Shown one piece after another: positions 1 to 9,470 of a stretch of DNA of 64,000 bases. Below the pieces are notes generated by a model. The model did no database searches. It saw nothing but the letters and a program-made list of their open reading frames with translations, and was not told the DNA's origin. The position numbers and the translations under genes were made by a program. Positions within the stretch are counted from its first letter, which is position 1; every line of letters begins with the position of its first letter. The stretch comes from Bradyrhizobium ottawaense (GTDB taxonomy: Bacteria > Pseudomonadota > Alphaproteobacteria > Rhizobiales > Xanthobacteraceae). The stretch is from positions 5,777,001 to 5,841,000 of the forward strand of contig NZ_LT629693.1 of assembly GCF_900099825.1 (NCBI RefSeq), written 5' to 3'.

Positions 1-1
1 C

Positions 2-550
2 GGGTATCGCGGCGATCGCGACCGGCGCCACGGTTATGACCGAGGAGTCGGCTTTGCTGGCGGATTAGCGGCCGGTAGCGCGCTGGGTTATGGCTACGGT
101 GGCTACTACGACCCCTATACTTATTTTGGATACTACGATCCCAATTATTATAACGACGGCTACGCTTACAACGACCCCGGCTACGACGGGTACTCCGGCT
201 CCGTGGTATCGAGCGGCGCTGATCCTTCCTATTGCGCCCAGCATTACCAGTCCTACGACCCGGTGTCCGGGACGTATCTCGGCGACGATGGTCTGCGACA
301 TCCTTGCGGAAAAAACCAAGAAAGAGCCGCGACGGCGGCGATTGCGCAGCCGGCTGGTTCGGGAAATCCAGCCGCAGCTCCGTCGATGAACTCGGACCAG
401 CAATTGCTGCCGGAGGCACTGGTGGGGCACCGCCAGCCGCGTGCTGATCAAGTGACCTCGGAAAAAAACTTGATGAATCCGAACGATCCAGTCAACCAGG
501 AGAACGCGGCGCTCGACCGCATGATCAACGGCATCTGCCGCGGTTGCTAA
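2..550 (+). CDS. BA14K-like secreted protein (5' end outside window)
   Basis: The frame is open from the window edge to a TAA. The visible part begins with a Gly/Tyr-rich stretch (repeated GYGYGGYYDPY-like segments). It then has the cysteine-containing module YCAQHYQSYDPVSGTYLG...RHPCG, which resembles the C-terminal signature of BA14K/lectin-like envelope proteins common in Rhizobiales. A polar ~75-residue tail follows that such proteins often lack. The family is thought to be exported and cell-surface exposed; the function here is not known. The signal peptide would lie upstream of the window. Assignment rests on the Cys module alone. Confidence 0.65.
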   Translation, partial: GYRGDRDRRHGYDRGVGFAGGLAAGSALGYGYGGYYDPYTYFGYYDPNYYNDGYAYNDPGYDGYSGSVVSSGADPSYCAQHYQSYDPVSGTYLGDDGLRHPCGKNQERAATAAIAQPAGSGNPAAAPSMNSDQQLLPEALVGHRQPRADQVTSEKNLMNPNDPVNQENAALDRMINGICRGC

Positions 551-752
551 GTACTCGCCCCTCACCTGATCGCCCGGCCGACCACCTCTTCGGAGCCGCC
601 CTTCGAATACGTGTTGGCGTTACCGTTCTGGCATCGCGGCGCAGCTCGGCATCGATCGGCCGGGCCCAGCACAGAGGGTTGGCGTAAATCGCAGGGCCTG
701 GACCCCGCCTGAAGTAGCGCGCGACGGCCGCAGGGCGTCGCGTCACCACGTA

Positions 753-1018
753 GTGACATTGGGAGAACAGAATTCTGACAACACTGAAAAGGGTGCAACG
801 CTGCCGCACAGCCGCCGAGATTTCCTCGGCTTGGTCATTGAGGGCTCGGCAGTCGCGGCAACAGCTACCTTAACGAGCATTTCGGCCGCCGCGCAGACAA
901 AAGGGCAAACCAGCATGCAAACAACTACGTCGAACACTACAAGGCCCCGGTCCGCTTCGGCCTGGGCGGAGTGCCGCTTGGCAATGAGTTCGCGGTCATC
1001 ACGGAAAAGGACGCCTAA
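753..1018 (+). pseudogene. Remnant of Tat-exported aldo/keto reductase (N-terminus only)
   Basis: From a GTG start the protein has a twin-arginine signal, SRRDFLGLVIEGSA, then an Ala-rich h-region ending AAAQ. About 55 codons in, the meaningful frame changes by one base. The second frame reads YVEHYKAPVRFGLGGVPLGN and then EFAVITEKDA before a stop. That segment looks like the first strand and loop of a Tat-type aldo/keto reductase, whose catalytic barrel (some 300 residues) is missing. So the gene is frameshifted and deleted after about 88 codons. The family assignment is recognition of the motif and has not been checked by a search. Confidence 0.55.
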
Positions 1019-1107
1019 AGCAGACATTGCGTTGCGAGCATCGAGATCTGATTTTGACCCGAAGCGCCTATGACCATAAGCGAGTGCGTCCGCTCAAGCC
1101 CATAGTT

Positions 1108-1200
1108 GGGGGGTGGTCAAATCTCTGGGGTATTATCGCCGCGGACCGGTGGGTCTAGTTCACGCATAAAATCTAGGAATTAAATACAAAAAGCCACACC
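1108..1200 (+). repeat. Copy 1 of ~95-bp intergenic repeat
   Basis: It starts GGGGGGTGGTCAAATCTCT, continues with GCGGACCGGTGGGTCT, and ends GGAATTAAATACAAAAAGCCAC. The same blocks in the same order occur at 3731-3830 and, more degenerate, at 1241-1310. The block resembles the untranslated stretch often seen just upstream of phage terminase small-subunit genes in this group, but no terminase gene follows here. Confidence 0.7.
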
Positions 1201-1240
1201 GGCCATGAGGCGGGTAAGGTATGAGGTTTGATGTTCGTAG

Positions 1241-1310
1241 GGGTGGGGGGTAGTCAATTCCTCAGAGCCTCTTTGCTTGCGGACCGGCCCCACTTTCACT
1301 CAGGGATTTT
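1241..1310 (+). repeat. Copy 2 (degenerate) of the ~95-bp repeat
   Basis: It has GTGGGGGGTAGTCAATTCCTC followed at the same distance by GCGGACCGGCCCCACTTTCA. It lies 40 bp after copy 1 in the same orientation, so copies 1 and 2 form a loose tandem. The 3' AT-rich block is not conserved. Confidence 0.5.
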
Positions 1311-1600
1311 TTTCTGCGACCCAAGGTTTTCAGCGTGAGAAATCCGCTCGTGTCCTGGCCGCCGACCGTACGCGGCGAAAACGATTGCTGCATCCGATAC
1401 TTGCCGACCACCGAAAAAGGCCGGGGCAGCTCTAGCAAGAAACCGGATGATTTATTTTCTGCTCGATTGTTAGAGGGTGCGGCCAAACCGGAGAGCTGAG
1501 TTGCGTCCGCGCGCAGCTTTGACGATGGACTTTTTGAAGTCGCGTCGCAGCGGTCTACTTCCGGCACTTGGAAACGAGTTACTATAGTTTTTACGACGGC

Positions 1601-2863
1601 TCAGTTGGCCTTGCGGCGCAGGAAGGCCGGGATCTCGAGAACGGTTTCCTCGATCGAATTGCGCACACGAGAGGAACGGCCGTGCGGAGCGAGGCCCTGC
1701 GGAGCTGCATGGCGCGCATATTCCGAAACCGGCTTTTCCGGTCGCCCTTCGGGGTGGGGGGCCATCGGGCGGAGCGGCGGACACTCTAATTGCGGCAGCG
1801 GTGCACTACGCTCGATCCGGTCGGCGTCGCGACGGCTGTCGTTGCGCAGCCTGCCGGCGAGTTCCGTGAGTGAGCTTTCCGCTGGTTGCGTCTGGCGCGC
1901 CGGGTCAAGATTATCGATGCCGGTCGCTACCACCGAGACGCGGACGATACCTTCCAGGCTTTCATCGAAAGACGCGCCGACGATGATGTTGGCGTCTGGG
2001 TCGGCCTCTTCGCGAATGCGGGTAGCAGCTTCGTCGACCTCGAATAACATCAGGTCCTTGCCGCCGGTGATGGAGATTATGAGGCCACTGGCGCGCTTGA
2101 TCGAGGGGTCCTCGATCAATGGATTGGAAATCGCGGCCACAGCGGCGGTGAGCACGCGCTTCTCGCCGGAAGCCTCGCCCCTGCCCATCATGGCCTTGCC
2201 CTTCTCGCGCATTACGGCGAGAACGTCGGCAAAATCGAGATTGATCAGACCTTCCTTGACTATAAGGTCGCTGATGCAGGCCACACCCGAATAAAGCACC
2301 TGATCGGCCAGGGCGAAGGCATTGGCGAATGTGGTCTTCTCGTTGGCCACCCGGAACAGGTTCTGGTTTGGGATGATCAGCAGGGTGTCCACCACCTTCA
2401 GCAGTTCCGCGATGCCGGCTTCGGCAAAGCGCATGCGGCGCTGGCCCTCGAAGTGGAATGGCTTGGTGACTACACCGATGGTGAGAATGCCCAGCTCACG
2501 AGCGGTCTTGGCGATAATGGGCGCTGCCCCGGTGCCGGTACCGCCGCCCATGCCGGCAGTAACGAACACCATGTGTGCGCCGGTCAAATGATCGCGGATC
2601 GCATTGATTGCCTCTTCGGCTGCGGCGCGCCCCACTTCGGGCTGCGAGCCGGCACCAAGGCCTCCGGTCACCTGGGTGCCCATCTGGATGATGCGCTTGG
2701 CCTTCGACATGGCGAGCGCTTGTGCGTCGGTATTGGCGACGATGAAGTCGACCCCTTGCAGCCCGGCCGCGATCATGTTGTTGACGGCATTGCCGCCGGC
2801 GCCGCCGACCCCAAACACGATAATGCGCGCCTTCATCTCGCGAATATCGGTGATGTTGGTCAT
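1601..2863 (-). CDS. ftsZ: Second, shortened FtsZ (FtsZ2)
   Basis: Tubulin-like GTPase of 420 residues that polymerises into the division ring. Visible signatures are [13 protein letters not shown] (18-30), the tubulin signature GMGGGTGTG (104-112) and the T7 catalytic loop NLDFAD (208-213). The extreme C-terminus, [11 protein letters not shown], is the conserved peptide that binds FtsA and other partners. Main FtsZ proteins of Rhizobiales are near 590 residues with a long linker; this one has a short linker, which fits the second copy these genomes often carry. The start at 2863 is preferred over an upstream in-frame Met because GTGAGG sits just before it. It stands alone, away from ftsQA or the dcw cluster. 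Confidence 0.9.
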   Translation of the reverse strand: MTNITDIREMKARIIVFGVGGAGGNAVNNMIAAGLQGVDFIVANTDAQALAMSKAKRIIQMGTQVTGGLGAGSQPEVGRAAAEEAINAIRDHLTGAHMVFVTAGMGGGTGTGAAPIIAKTARELGILTIGVVTKPFHFEGQRRMRFAEAGIAELLKVVDTLLIIPNQNLFRVANEKTTFANAFALADQVLYSGVACISDLIVKEGLINLDFADVLAVMREKGKAMMGRGEASGEKRVLTAAVAAISNPLIEDPSIKRASGLIISITGGKDLMLFEVDEAATRIREEADPDANIIVGASFDESLEGIVRVSVVATGIDNLDPARQTQPAESSLTELAGRLRNDSRRDADRIERSAPLPQLECPPLRPMAPHPEGRPEKPVSEYARHAAPQGLAPHGRSSRVRNSIEETVLEIPAFLRRKAN

Positions 2864-2914
2864 TTTTGCCTCACGATTGCTCCGGCAAGCTGGGGAATGA
2901 GAGGACACGGATTG

Positions 2915-3418
2915 CTACCCACACGCCTTGCGGTCTGCTTCCACTATGATCGCGGCTAGATGTCCCAGCCGGCTTGCAGTTCGTCCGTGGCTGTCGATCG
3001 AGCGGCCAGCTCGGCCACCGGCCCGCAGAGCCGCCACCTCACCTTCAAGCCGTGCTGTCGCCTCCTTGGCTGCCATAGTCTCGGCAGTCGCCTGCAGCAT
3101 CTCAACCGTCAGGCGATCGGCGCGCTCGCGCTCGCGCTCGAAATCTGCTCTGTGATCGGCTGCCCTTGCTTCGAGCCGCGCGATCTCCGCCTTCAATGCC
3201 TCGATCTTTGCCGCTAATAGGGCGATGTTGCATTCCTGGCGACCACCTGGTGGCCGGGGCGTGTACCGTATTCCAACGAGATCAACGCTCACCAGGGCTT
3301 TACCATCATCCGAATGTGAGCGCGGCAACCGGAGGCGCTTGGCAAGCGAACGAGCGGCCTCTCGCGAGATTTTCAGGCGGGCACCTAGAGCGACATATGT
3401 CAGCGACTCAACGGACAT
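2915..3418 (-). CDS. Small coiled-coil protein with N-terminal HTH-like segment
   Basis: 167 residues. The first ~40, around LKISREAARSLAKRLRLPR, look like a helix-turn-helix. Residues ~65-135 are a continuous heptad-rich coiled coil with many Glu, Arg and Ala. Proteins of this build are numerous in Bradyrhizobium and are usually left as hypothetical; a DNA-binding role is plausible from the N-terminus but unproven. The gene lies upstream of ftsZ2 on the same strand with a 51-bp gap, so the two could share a transcript. No catalytic motif is visible. Confidence 0.75.
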   Translation of the reverse strand: MSVESLTYVALGARLKISREAARSLAKRLRLPRSHSDDGKALVSVDLVGIRYTPRPPGGRQECNIALLAAKIEALKAEIARLEARAADHRADFERERERADRLTVEMLQATAETMAAKEATARLEGEVAALRAGGRAGRSIDSHGRTASRLGHLAAIIVEADRKACG

Positions 3419-3730
3419 CGCTGTTCTCCTACAACAACCGGGGGTAATCGGCTGATGATGACCGGGCGATGACCGCAGGCTGGGCCGCGTTGGTTAATAG
3501 ACTGTTAACGGGCGAGTGGCGATCTGTTACTTGAGCCCCCGGCGGCCGGGATGCGTCAGACCATCTGACTTCACCTCGGAGGCGCCGGCACCGTGGGGGC
3601 TTGGCGTGCCAATCTGTGTAGTCCGCGCTACGCCAACCGGTCGGCAAAGAAATGACTGTTCCGGGGCCATAAGCTGACTTGCCGGAAACGTCCATTTCTG
3701 AAGCAAAGCGGATATTCAAATTTCGGAAGG

Positions 3731-3830
3731 AGGTGGGGGGTGGTCAAATCTCTAAAATGGTTTCGCCTGCGGACCGGTGGGTCTGCTTCCTAAGCAAAAA
3801 GTTGGAATTAAATACAAAAGCCACCCTCCT
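3731..3830 (+). repeat. Copy 3 of ~95-bp intergenic repeat
   Basis: It shows GGTGGGGGGTGGTCAAATCT, then GCGGACCGGTGGGTCTGCTT, then GGAATTAAATACAAAAGCCAC. It matches copy 1 over nearly its whole length, with small differences in the spacer. It lies in a gene-free gap between the coiled-coil gene and the flavin monooxygenase. Confidence 0.7.
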
Positions 3831-3935
3831 TGGTTGAGAGTTACTAAGACCCAACCGACTCGAGCGAAAAGGCTTTTGCAACAATATCTGCCATCTCCGG
3901 ACTCACGTTAGCGGAGGATGTTTCGAATAGGCCGA

Positions 3936-5738
3936 TCAGCTAAGATGATGGACCTTCTGAAGACCGTAAACCGGTGTGGGAATGCCTTCCATTCGCGCTT
4001 TCAACTGGAGCGACAGAAACTGCGAGTAGTGGCGTGACTGGTGCAAGTTACCGCCATGGAACCAAAGCCCCTCCTGCTGCGTCGGCTTCCACATGTTTCG
4101 CTGCTCGCCTTCCCATGGGCCGGGGTCTTTGGTCGTATTCGAGCCTAGTCCCCAGACCTTGCCTACCTTGTCGGCGACCTCCCTGGAGATCAAATCCGCG
4201 GCAAAACCGTTCATCGAACCGTAGCCTGTGGCGTAAACGACGAGATCAGCTGGCAGCTCGGTGCCGTCGCTCAAGATAACGGAATGTTCGGTGAGTTTTT
4301 TGACATCGACCCCGCTCTTTAGCTTGACGCTGCCATTGGCAATCAGTTCCGAAGCACCGACGTCGATGTAGTATCCGGACCCGCGCCGCAGGTACTTCAT
4401 GAACAGACCAGAGTCGTCGTCACCATAATCGAGCAGGAAGCCTGCCTTCTCGAGGCGATTGTAGAAATCGGCATCGCGTTCCCTGATCGCGTTGTAAACG
4501 GGGATCTGGAACTCGTGCAGAATCTTGTAGGGTAGTGAAGCAAAAATCAGGTCGGCTTTGGCCGTCGTCACTCCAGACTGGACCGCCTGCTCGGAGTAAA
4601 GCGCGGCCAACCCGAGCTCCATCAGCGAGTCCGACCTCACAATATGGGTCGTCGAGCGTTGAACCATAGTGACGTCTGCTCCGGCTTCCCACAGCGCCGC
4701 ACAAATATCGTGTGCGGAATTGTTCGAGCCGATCACAACGGCTTTGCTGCTTTTGTATTTGTCGGACCCCGGATGCTGCGACGAATGGTGTTGATCGCCC
4801 TTAAAAATATCCATGCTTTCGAATTTCGGCATGCTGGGCTTGGCTGACATTCCCGTCGCAAGTACCAGCTGTTTTGGCTTGAGGACGATTTCCTTGCCGT
4901 CGCGCTGCACGACAACGGTCCATTCGCGGCTCTTCTCGTCGTAAGATGCCTTGCTGCATTCGCTTGAGCCCCAGTAATTGAGCTCCATCACCTTTGTATA
5001 CATTTCGAGCCAGTCCCCGATCTTGTCCTTCGGTGAGAAGACCGGCCAGTTACGCGGAAACGGCAGATAGGGCAGATGATCATACCAAACTGGATCATGC
5101 AGGCAGAGCGACTTGTAACGCTTGCGCCAGCTGTCGCCTGGCCTCTCGTTCTTTTCGAGGATGATTGTCGGCACATTGAGCTGGCGCAGCCGGGCTCCCA
5201 GTGCGATGCCGCCCTGACCACCACCAACGATAACGCAATAGGGCTGCCGCGAGTAGCCGAGTTCGGCAGCTTCCGCCTCGCGTTCTTCCTTCCACGTTTT
5301 TCGATTGCGCTCGGCGCCATGTTTTGCCCCCATCGGACGGTCGAAGCCAACTGGCTCTTCGTGCCCCTTGAGTTCGCTCATGGTCGTCAGCAACGTCCAT
5401 ATCTGGCCGTCCTTCAGGCGCATGTGGCCAAAGCCGCGGGCGACCTCGGTTTCGAACTGTATCCAGCTCTCTATTATTCCGCCTGCTTCAGAGGCGTCCT
5501 CTCCGTCCGCAATTTTCCAGTTCGACGGCTTCGTATCGGCGAGCCGCGCCTTGAGCATGTCGCGGACCTGTTCCTTGCCCTCCATCGTCTTAATGTTCCA
5601 GGTGAACGTCACGAGGTCGCGCCAGTAGCAGTCCGTCTGAAACAGATCGACGGCGCGTTCCACCTCGCCAGCGGACAGCGCCTTGTCGAGCGCGGCGAGC
5701 AAATCAGACACTTTTCCGTCCGGGGCTTTGTCGAGCAT
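3936..5738 (-). CDS. Flavin-containing monooxygenase with N-terminal NTF2-like domain
   Basis: A 600-residue soluble oxidoreductase. Residues 1-140 resemble a SnoaL/NTF2-like domain. The FAD-binding Rossmann motif GGGQGG is at 172-177, the FMO-type fingerprint FKGDQHHS near 312, and a second nucleotide (NADPH) motif VIGSNNSAHD near 335. Members oxidise small N-, S- or carbonyl-containing substrates with O2 and NADPH, and some act as Baeyer-Villiger enzymes. The substrate cannot be read from the sequence. The start is supported by GGAGG a few bases upstream. It stands alone with wide gaps on both sides, so genetic context does not help with function. Confidence 0.88.
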   Translation of the reverse strand: MLDKAPDGKVSDLLAALDKALSAGEVERAVDLFQTDCYWRDLVTFTWNIKTMEGKEQVRDMLKARLADTKPSNWKIADGEDASEAGGIIESWIQFETEVARGFGHMRLKDGQIWTLLTTMSELKGHEEPVGFDRPMGAKHGAERNRKTWKEEREAEAAELGYSRQPYCVIVGGGQGGIALGARLRQLNVPTIILEKNERPGDSWRKRYKSLCLHDPVWYDHLPYLPFPRNWPVFSPKDKIGDWLEMYTKVMELNYWGSSECSKASYDEKSREWTVVVQRDGKEIVLKPKQLVLATGMSAKPSMPKFESMDIFKGDQHHSSQHPGSDKYKSSKAVVIGSNNSAHDICAALWEAGADVTMVQRSTTHIVRSDSLMELGLAALYSEQAVQSGVTTAKADLIFASLPYKILHEFQIPVYNAIRERDADFYNRLEKAGFLLDYGDDDSGLFMKYLRRGSGYYIDVGASELIANGSVKLKSGVDVKKLTEHSVILSDGTELPADLVVYATGYGSMNGFAADLISREVADKVGKVWGLGSNTTKDPGPWEGEQRNMWKPTQQEGLWFHGGNLHQSRHYSQFLSLQLKARMEGIPTPVYGLQKVHHLS

Positions 5739-6167
5739 GATGTCCTCCCTTGTGCCGATGGCAGAGCTGCGCTCTTTTCTCGTTCCGGCGAACTGAAGCC
5801 GAGGCGCCGACGAAAGCGATGAACTCGCACGGTGTCATTCGGTCTTTCAGGACAGATCTAAATTCTAGCACTTTGCGGCGAAGAGGCGAGGGAGAAACAG
5901 CCAATCGGGTTAAAATTCGGCCAAGCATCGGATTCCAACACCTGATCTTCAGGGAACGTCCGGTTTTCGGCAAAGCGGGCGTTCGACGAAAACGTCGATC
6001 TGCTAAGTGCCGACCTTAGGCATCGCGCCTGGCGCGAGGATCGAGCCGAGTGTTAGCGGTCATGCAGCAGCGTTGCTTTTGTCAATGAGCTCAGAGGGGC
6101 CGTTGATCGAGAGCGCGCAAAAACGGTCGGGCAACTCTTCCTCGCGCAGCGCTGCTGCGGCCGCGCT
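5739..6167. other. Gene-free stretch between monooxygenase and LysM gene
   Basis: No ORF with a plausible start, ribosome site and family resemblance was found on either strand. It must hold the monooxygenase promoter (reading leftwards from about 5800) and the terminator of the LysM gene, but no convincing -35/-10 pair or strong hairpin was recognised. Confidence 0.4.
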
Positions 6168-7346
6168 TCACCGCGTCGGAAGGACAAAGATTTGGCCGGG
6201 ATGAATCAGGTTGGGATTGCGGATCTGCTCGCGGTTCGCCTTGTAGATGACGGCGTATCGAGTGCCCGCGCCGTAGGTGAGGCGGCTAATGCGCCATAGG
6301 CTGTCGCCACGGGAGACGGTGGTCGTCGCGATCTTCGGCACCACCACGGCGGAGGCCGAGCCGTCTGGCAGAACAGTCGCCCCGGCGGCAGCCAGCTGCG
6401 GCTGCTGTGCAGCGGCAATATCCGGCAGCTTGGACGCTGTGGCCTGCGTCGGCACGGACCCGGTGACCACCGTGTCGGGAACGTTGAATGGCACCTCGGC
6501 GCGTGCGCGCACCGCGCCGGAATTCGACTCCACCTCGTCCAGCCTGACGCGATAGCTGCCGGGCGCGACCCCTTCGTTGATCGTGACCGCAAAACGTCCA
6601 TCGGTGCCGGCCGTTACCGGCGCTAAAAAGCTGTCGTTGAGATAAAGCCTGACTGCGGCGCCGGGGCGCGCGCGGCCGCTCACATGCAACTTGCCGCCCG
6701 GCTCGATCTCGACCGTCTCCACAACTACTACCCCGGCCGCCGGGTTCGGCGCGGCCGGCTGCGATAGCACGACGGTGGGTTTGTCCGGGGTCATCAGTGC
6801 CACGACCGGCCGGTCGGTTGGTTTCGGCTCAAGCGCCACCGCCACGCTCTGTTTGGACGTGGCCTGCTTGCCGTCCGGCTGCTTGGCGCGCAATGTTAGA
6901 TCGTAAGTGCCAGAGGGAAGCCGGGGCGGGACCATAACGAATTGTCCGGATTGATCTGCGACCGCGCGATCATGCAACTCGCCATTGCGTAGCAGTTCTA
7001 CCGTTGCGCCCGGCACCGCCCGGCCCGCGATAACCGCTTCGCCCGTCGCCTCGATGCGGGCAACGTCGAAGGCTGGCACGCCGTCGCTGCCTTCCGCCGG
7101 TGGGGACGATGCGGCCAGCATGGCCGCCGCGGCGTTTGCTTCCGCTTGCGCCGCTGCAAGCGTTGCCGCACCCTGATCCAGCGCGCCCGATGCCGGCTTT
7201 GAGATCGCCGGCGCGGCGGTTGCGGCCTTGGCCTCAACCGGCGGCTCGCGCCGGACGTGTTGGATGGCAAAGACCAGCGCTAAGCCAAAGGCCGCAACAA
7301 ATGCCATGAACGGCACGACCATTCGGCTCGTCGATGTGGCAGTCAT
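6168..7346 (-). CDS. Membrane-anchored Ig-like/LysM envelope protein
   Basis: 392 residues from the preferred Met at 7346 (MTATSTSRMVV). One N-terminal transmembrane segment (~residues 9-27, VVPFMAFVAAFGLALVFAI) is followed by an Ala-rich linker. Two Ig-like beta domains come next (near AVIAGRAVPGATVELLRNGE and KLHVSGRARPGAAVRLYLND). The C-terminal LysM module starts at VSRGDSLWRISR and ends FVLPTR. LysM binds peptidoglycan, so the protein probably sits in the inner membrane and reaches into the periplasm to hold the wall. A shorter paralogue with a frameshift is at 20035-20971. No neighbour shares its strand closely. Confidence 0.85.
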   Translation of the reverse strand: MTATSTSRMVVPFMAFVAAFGLALVFAIQHVRREPPVEAKAATAAPAISKPASGALDQGAATLAAAQAEANAAAAMLAASSPPAEGSDGVPAFDVARIEATGEAVIAGRAVPGATVELLRNGELHDRAVADQSGQFVMVPPRLPSGTYDLTLRAKQPDGKQATSKQSVAVALEPKPTDRPVVALMTPDKPTVVLSQPAAPNPAAGVVVVETVEIEPGGKLHVSGRARPGAAVRLYLNDSFLAPVTAGTDGRFAVTINEGVAPGSYRVRLDEVESNSGAVRARAEVPFNVPDTVVTGSVPTQATASKLPDIAAAQQPQLAAAGATVLPDGSASAVVVPKIATTTVSRGDSLWRISRLTYGAGTRYAVIYKANREQIRNPNLIHPGQIFVLPTR

Positions 7347-7693
7347 GGTCTTCGTCCGTCGAGCGGAACTTAGTTCGTCAGCATCATACAGCGTTTTCAG
7401 CAAAGTGAGTACCGGTTATTCGGCGAATGTCTCTTGATGGCGCAAAGCGGTCCATCGTGAGCGGAAGGATATCAGCCCTTGAACAAAATGGAGACGGAAT
7501 AGTCTCGACTGCTACTAGTGGTGTGTACGCAGCCATCGCAAGTTGCGCGAAGCTGACGGACCGCGCAAATGGCGAACAATAAAAATGCTTCATTCGACTG
7601 CAGATTTTGCTTTCTTTTCCATTTCCCTTTCGGCCATTGCGACAAAACGTGCGAGCTCACTATCGCGGTTGGGAGCTTATTAGCATCTCCCTT

Positions 7694-7764
7694 GAAGGTT
7701 TTCGGACGCCGGCCCCCCGTGCTTGTGGCCTCGATCCTTCAGCGGCCGGCGTCCGAAACCCTTC
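7694..7764. repeat. 71-bp near-perfect inverted repeat
   Basis: Arms of 21 bp at 7694-7714 and 7744-7764 match at 20 of 21 positions around a 29-bp centre; their shared core is TTCGGACGCCGGCC. There is no T-run after it, so it is not a standard terminator for either neighbour. It could be a small non-autonomous element or a cruciform/protein site. The rest of 7347-8069 shows no gene. Confidence 0.75.
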
Positions 7765-8069
7765 ACACAATCTGACATCCAAACCGAGAAAATCGGACAT
7801 CCCTTGTTCGCTTTGTTCGCTTTGGAAATCGACGAGTGGCGAGCAACATCGGGCAAACCGGCTGATCATCTGCGGCCACGGGTTATAGAGAAGGCCGCAA
7901 CTCACGCTGCTTTCGCGCCGACGAGGTGATCGAATGAGACGCGCAATGTTTGAGCGCGGGCGTCAGCCGCTTCTCAGAGACCTTGCCGTTAGGGAGGATG
8001 ATTTACTGTTCCGTCGCTGGAACCAAAGTCACACCGCGTTATTGTTCCCCAAAACAATGGAGGAACGTC

Positions 8070-8603
8070 ATGATTTCCAAATGTCTTGCAATAGCATTCC
8101 TGGCTATCGCGTCGATGACCGGCGCGGCGGCGGCGCAAACAGCCACAAACCAAGCGGCTTCGACAACCAGTGCTACCACGCACAAGGAGGGTGAATGGCG
8201 CGCGTCCAAGCTCGCCGGCGTCGATGTGTACAATGAAGCAAACGAGAAGATCGGCGACATCCACGACGTGATTTTGGATAGGTCAGGCAAGGTGGCCAAT
8301 GTCATTCTGGGTGTGGGCGGCGTTCTCGGCCTGGGCGAGCGCTACGTGGCGGTCGCCTTCGATAAGCTGAAGTGGGTTGACCAGCCGGTGACCTCGACAA
8401 CTGCGTCAACAACGTCCGCACCGGCGAGTGCGCCTGCAACTACTTCCGCTCCAGACAGCGCCACGCGAACCACCACCGGTGCCGCAACTACCACCACGAC
8501 GACAACCACCACAACCAGCGCCAGTACGCGTTGGTATCCCGATCACGCGGTGTATAACGCCACCAAGGACGAATTGAAGGCCATGCCGGAGTTTAAGTAC
8601 TAA
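8070..8603 (+). CDS. Secreted PRC-barrel domain protein
   Basis: 177 residues from the Met at 8070, which follows GGAGG by 6 bases. It has a signal peptide (ISKCLAIAFLAIASMTGAAAAQ-type, residues 1-23). A PRC-barrel occupies ~43-108, with the typical run KIGDIHDVILDRSGKVANVI. A Thr/Ser/Ala low-complexity stretch (~110-155, runs of ACC/ACG/ACA codons) precedes a short conserved tail. PRC-barrels bind RNA, protein or photosynthetic partners; secreted ones in this group are common and of unknown role. The Thr run is a likely site of length change between strains. Confidence 0.85.
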   Translation: MISKCLAIAFLAIASMTGAAAAQTATNQAASTTSATTHKEGEWRASKLAGVDVYNEANEKIGDIHDVILDRSGKVANVILGVGGVLGLGERYVAVAFDKLKWVDQPVTSTTASTTSAPASAPATTSAPDSATRTTTGAATTTTTTTTTTSASTRWYPDHAVYNATKDELKAMPEFKY

Positions 8604-8721
8604 TTCTCGACATACGGGGTTCCAGGGCAACTGTTGTCCGGATTCCGGAGTCCGCTTCGATTGCTATACCGCGTTGTACTAAACGATGACAGTCGTGCCG
8701 GCGATGCCAGGCCAAGTCTCT

Positions 8722-9057
8722 CTATTGACACACGACGCTCACCATTGCCGTGCCGCTGTCGATCATATCGAGTCCACGCGCCGCCGCGCGGCTCACGTCG
8801 ATAATTCGACCACGACCATACGGCCCGCGATCCGTGATCCGCACGACTACAGTTTTGCCATTGCGAACATTGGTCACTAGCACCTTCGTGCCAAACGGTA
8901 ATATCCGATGAGCAGCAGTAAGCCCGTTCGGGCTGGTTACTTCTCCGCTTGCGGTCCGCCCGCCGCCATAGAATGCTGCAAGACCGCTTTCAGCGTGAAC
9001 TGGACAGATCGATATCGATGACAAAGCCGCAGCCAATGAAAATGTAACGAGCATCAT
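8722..9057 (-). CDS. RlpA-like double-psi beta-barrel protein
   Basis: 111 residues: a signal peptide (1-22, ending HAES) followed by one double-psi beta-barrel. The RlpA core is clear: FYGGGRTASGE, TAAHRILPFGTKVLVTN, and RITDRGPYGRGRIIDVS. RlpA proteins bind or cleave glycan strands lacking stem peptides at division sites. This one is only the barrel: no lipobox cysteine and no SPOR domain are visible, so it is a minimal secreted version. The Asp of RITDRGP, important for activity in lytic members, is present. Confidence 0.88.
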   Translation of the reverse strand: MMLVTFSLAAALSSISICPVHAESGLAAFYGGGRTASGEVTSPNGLTAAHRILPFGTKVLVTNVRNGKTVVVRITDRGPYGRGRIIDVSRAAARGLDMIDSGTAMVSVVCQ

Positions 9058-9236
9058 CAGATCTGAACGTCCAGCGATCTACTAAGTTACCCGAACCGCG
9101 TGCAGCATCATTCAGCTAAAGCTGCAACTATCCTTGCGGCCGTTAGGATTGCGATTTCAGGTCAATCCTAGTTCGGATTTGCGTTTCACGCGCCGATCTC
9201 AAGTCTTCAGTCGAGCGGCTTGTCGTCGTCGGTTGA

Positions 9237-9271
9237 TCCGGAAATGGCTGGCGGCCCGCCAGAGATCCGGA
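9237..9271. promoter_or_regulatory. Nested palindrome upstream of phaC, possible operator
   Basis: A tight palindrome, CTGGCGG-C-CCGCCAG (9248-9262), is framed by outer arms TCCGG and CCGGA. The one-base centre leaves no room for an RNA loop, so a dimeric DNA-binding protein site is more likely than a terminator. It is about 200 bp before the phaC start in an otherwise gene-free gap (9058-9470). No regulator can be named from sequence. Confidence 0.35.
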
Positions 9272-9470
9272 CATACAGTTTTAAATAATGCCTCAAGGTT
9301 GAGCTGTTTTGCTCAGACTCCATGCGGACAACGGCGCAACTGTGTGTGTCGACATAAGCGGCCGGGGCCGTAAATCTTGATGCATGGATTCCGGCGACCA
9401 GCGTGTGCTCGGAAGTCAACCCGCCGAATTCGGCTTCGGCTTTTTGGCGAACTTCCGCTGGGAGGATGCA

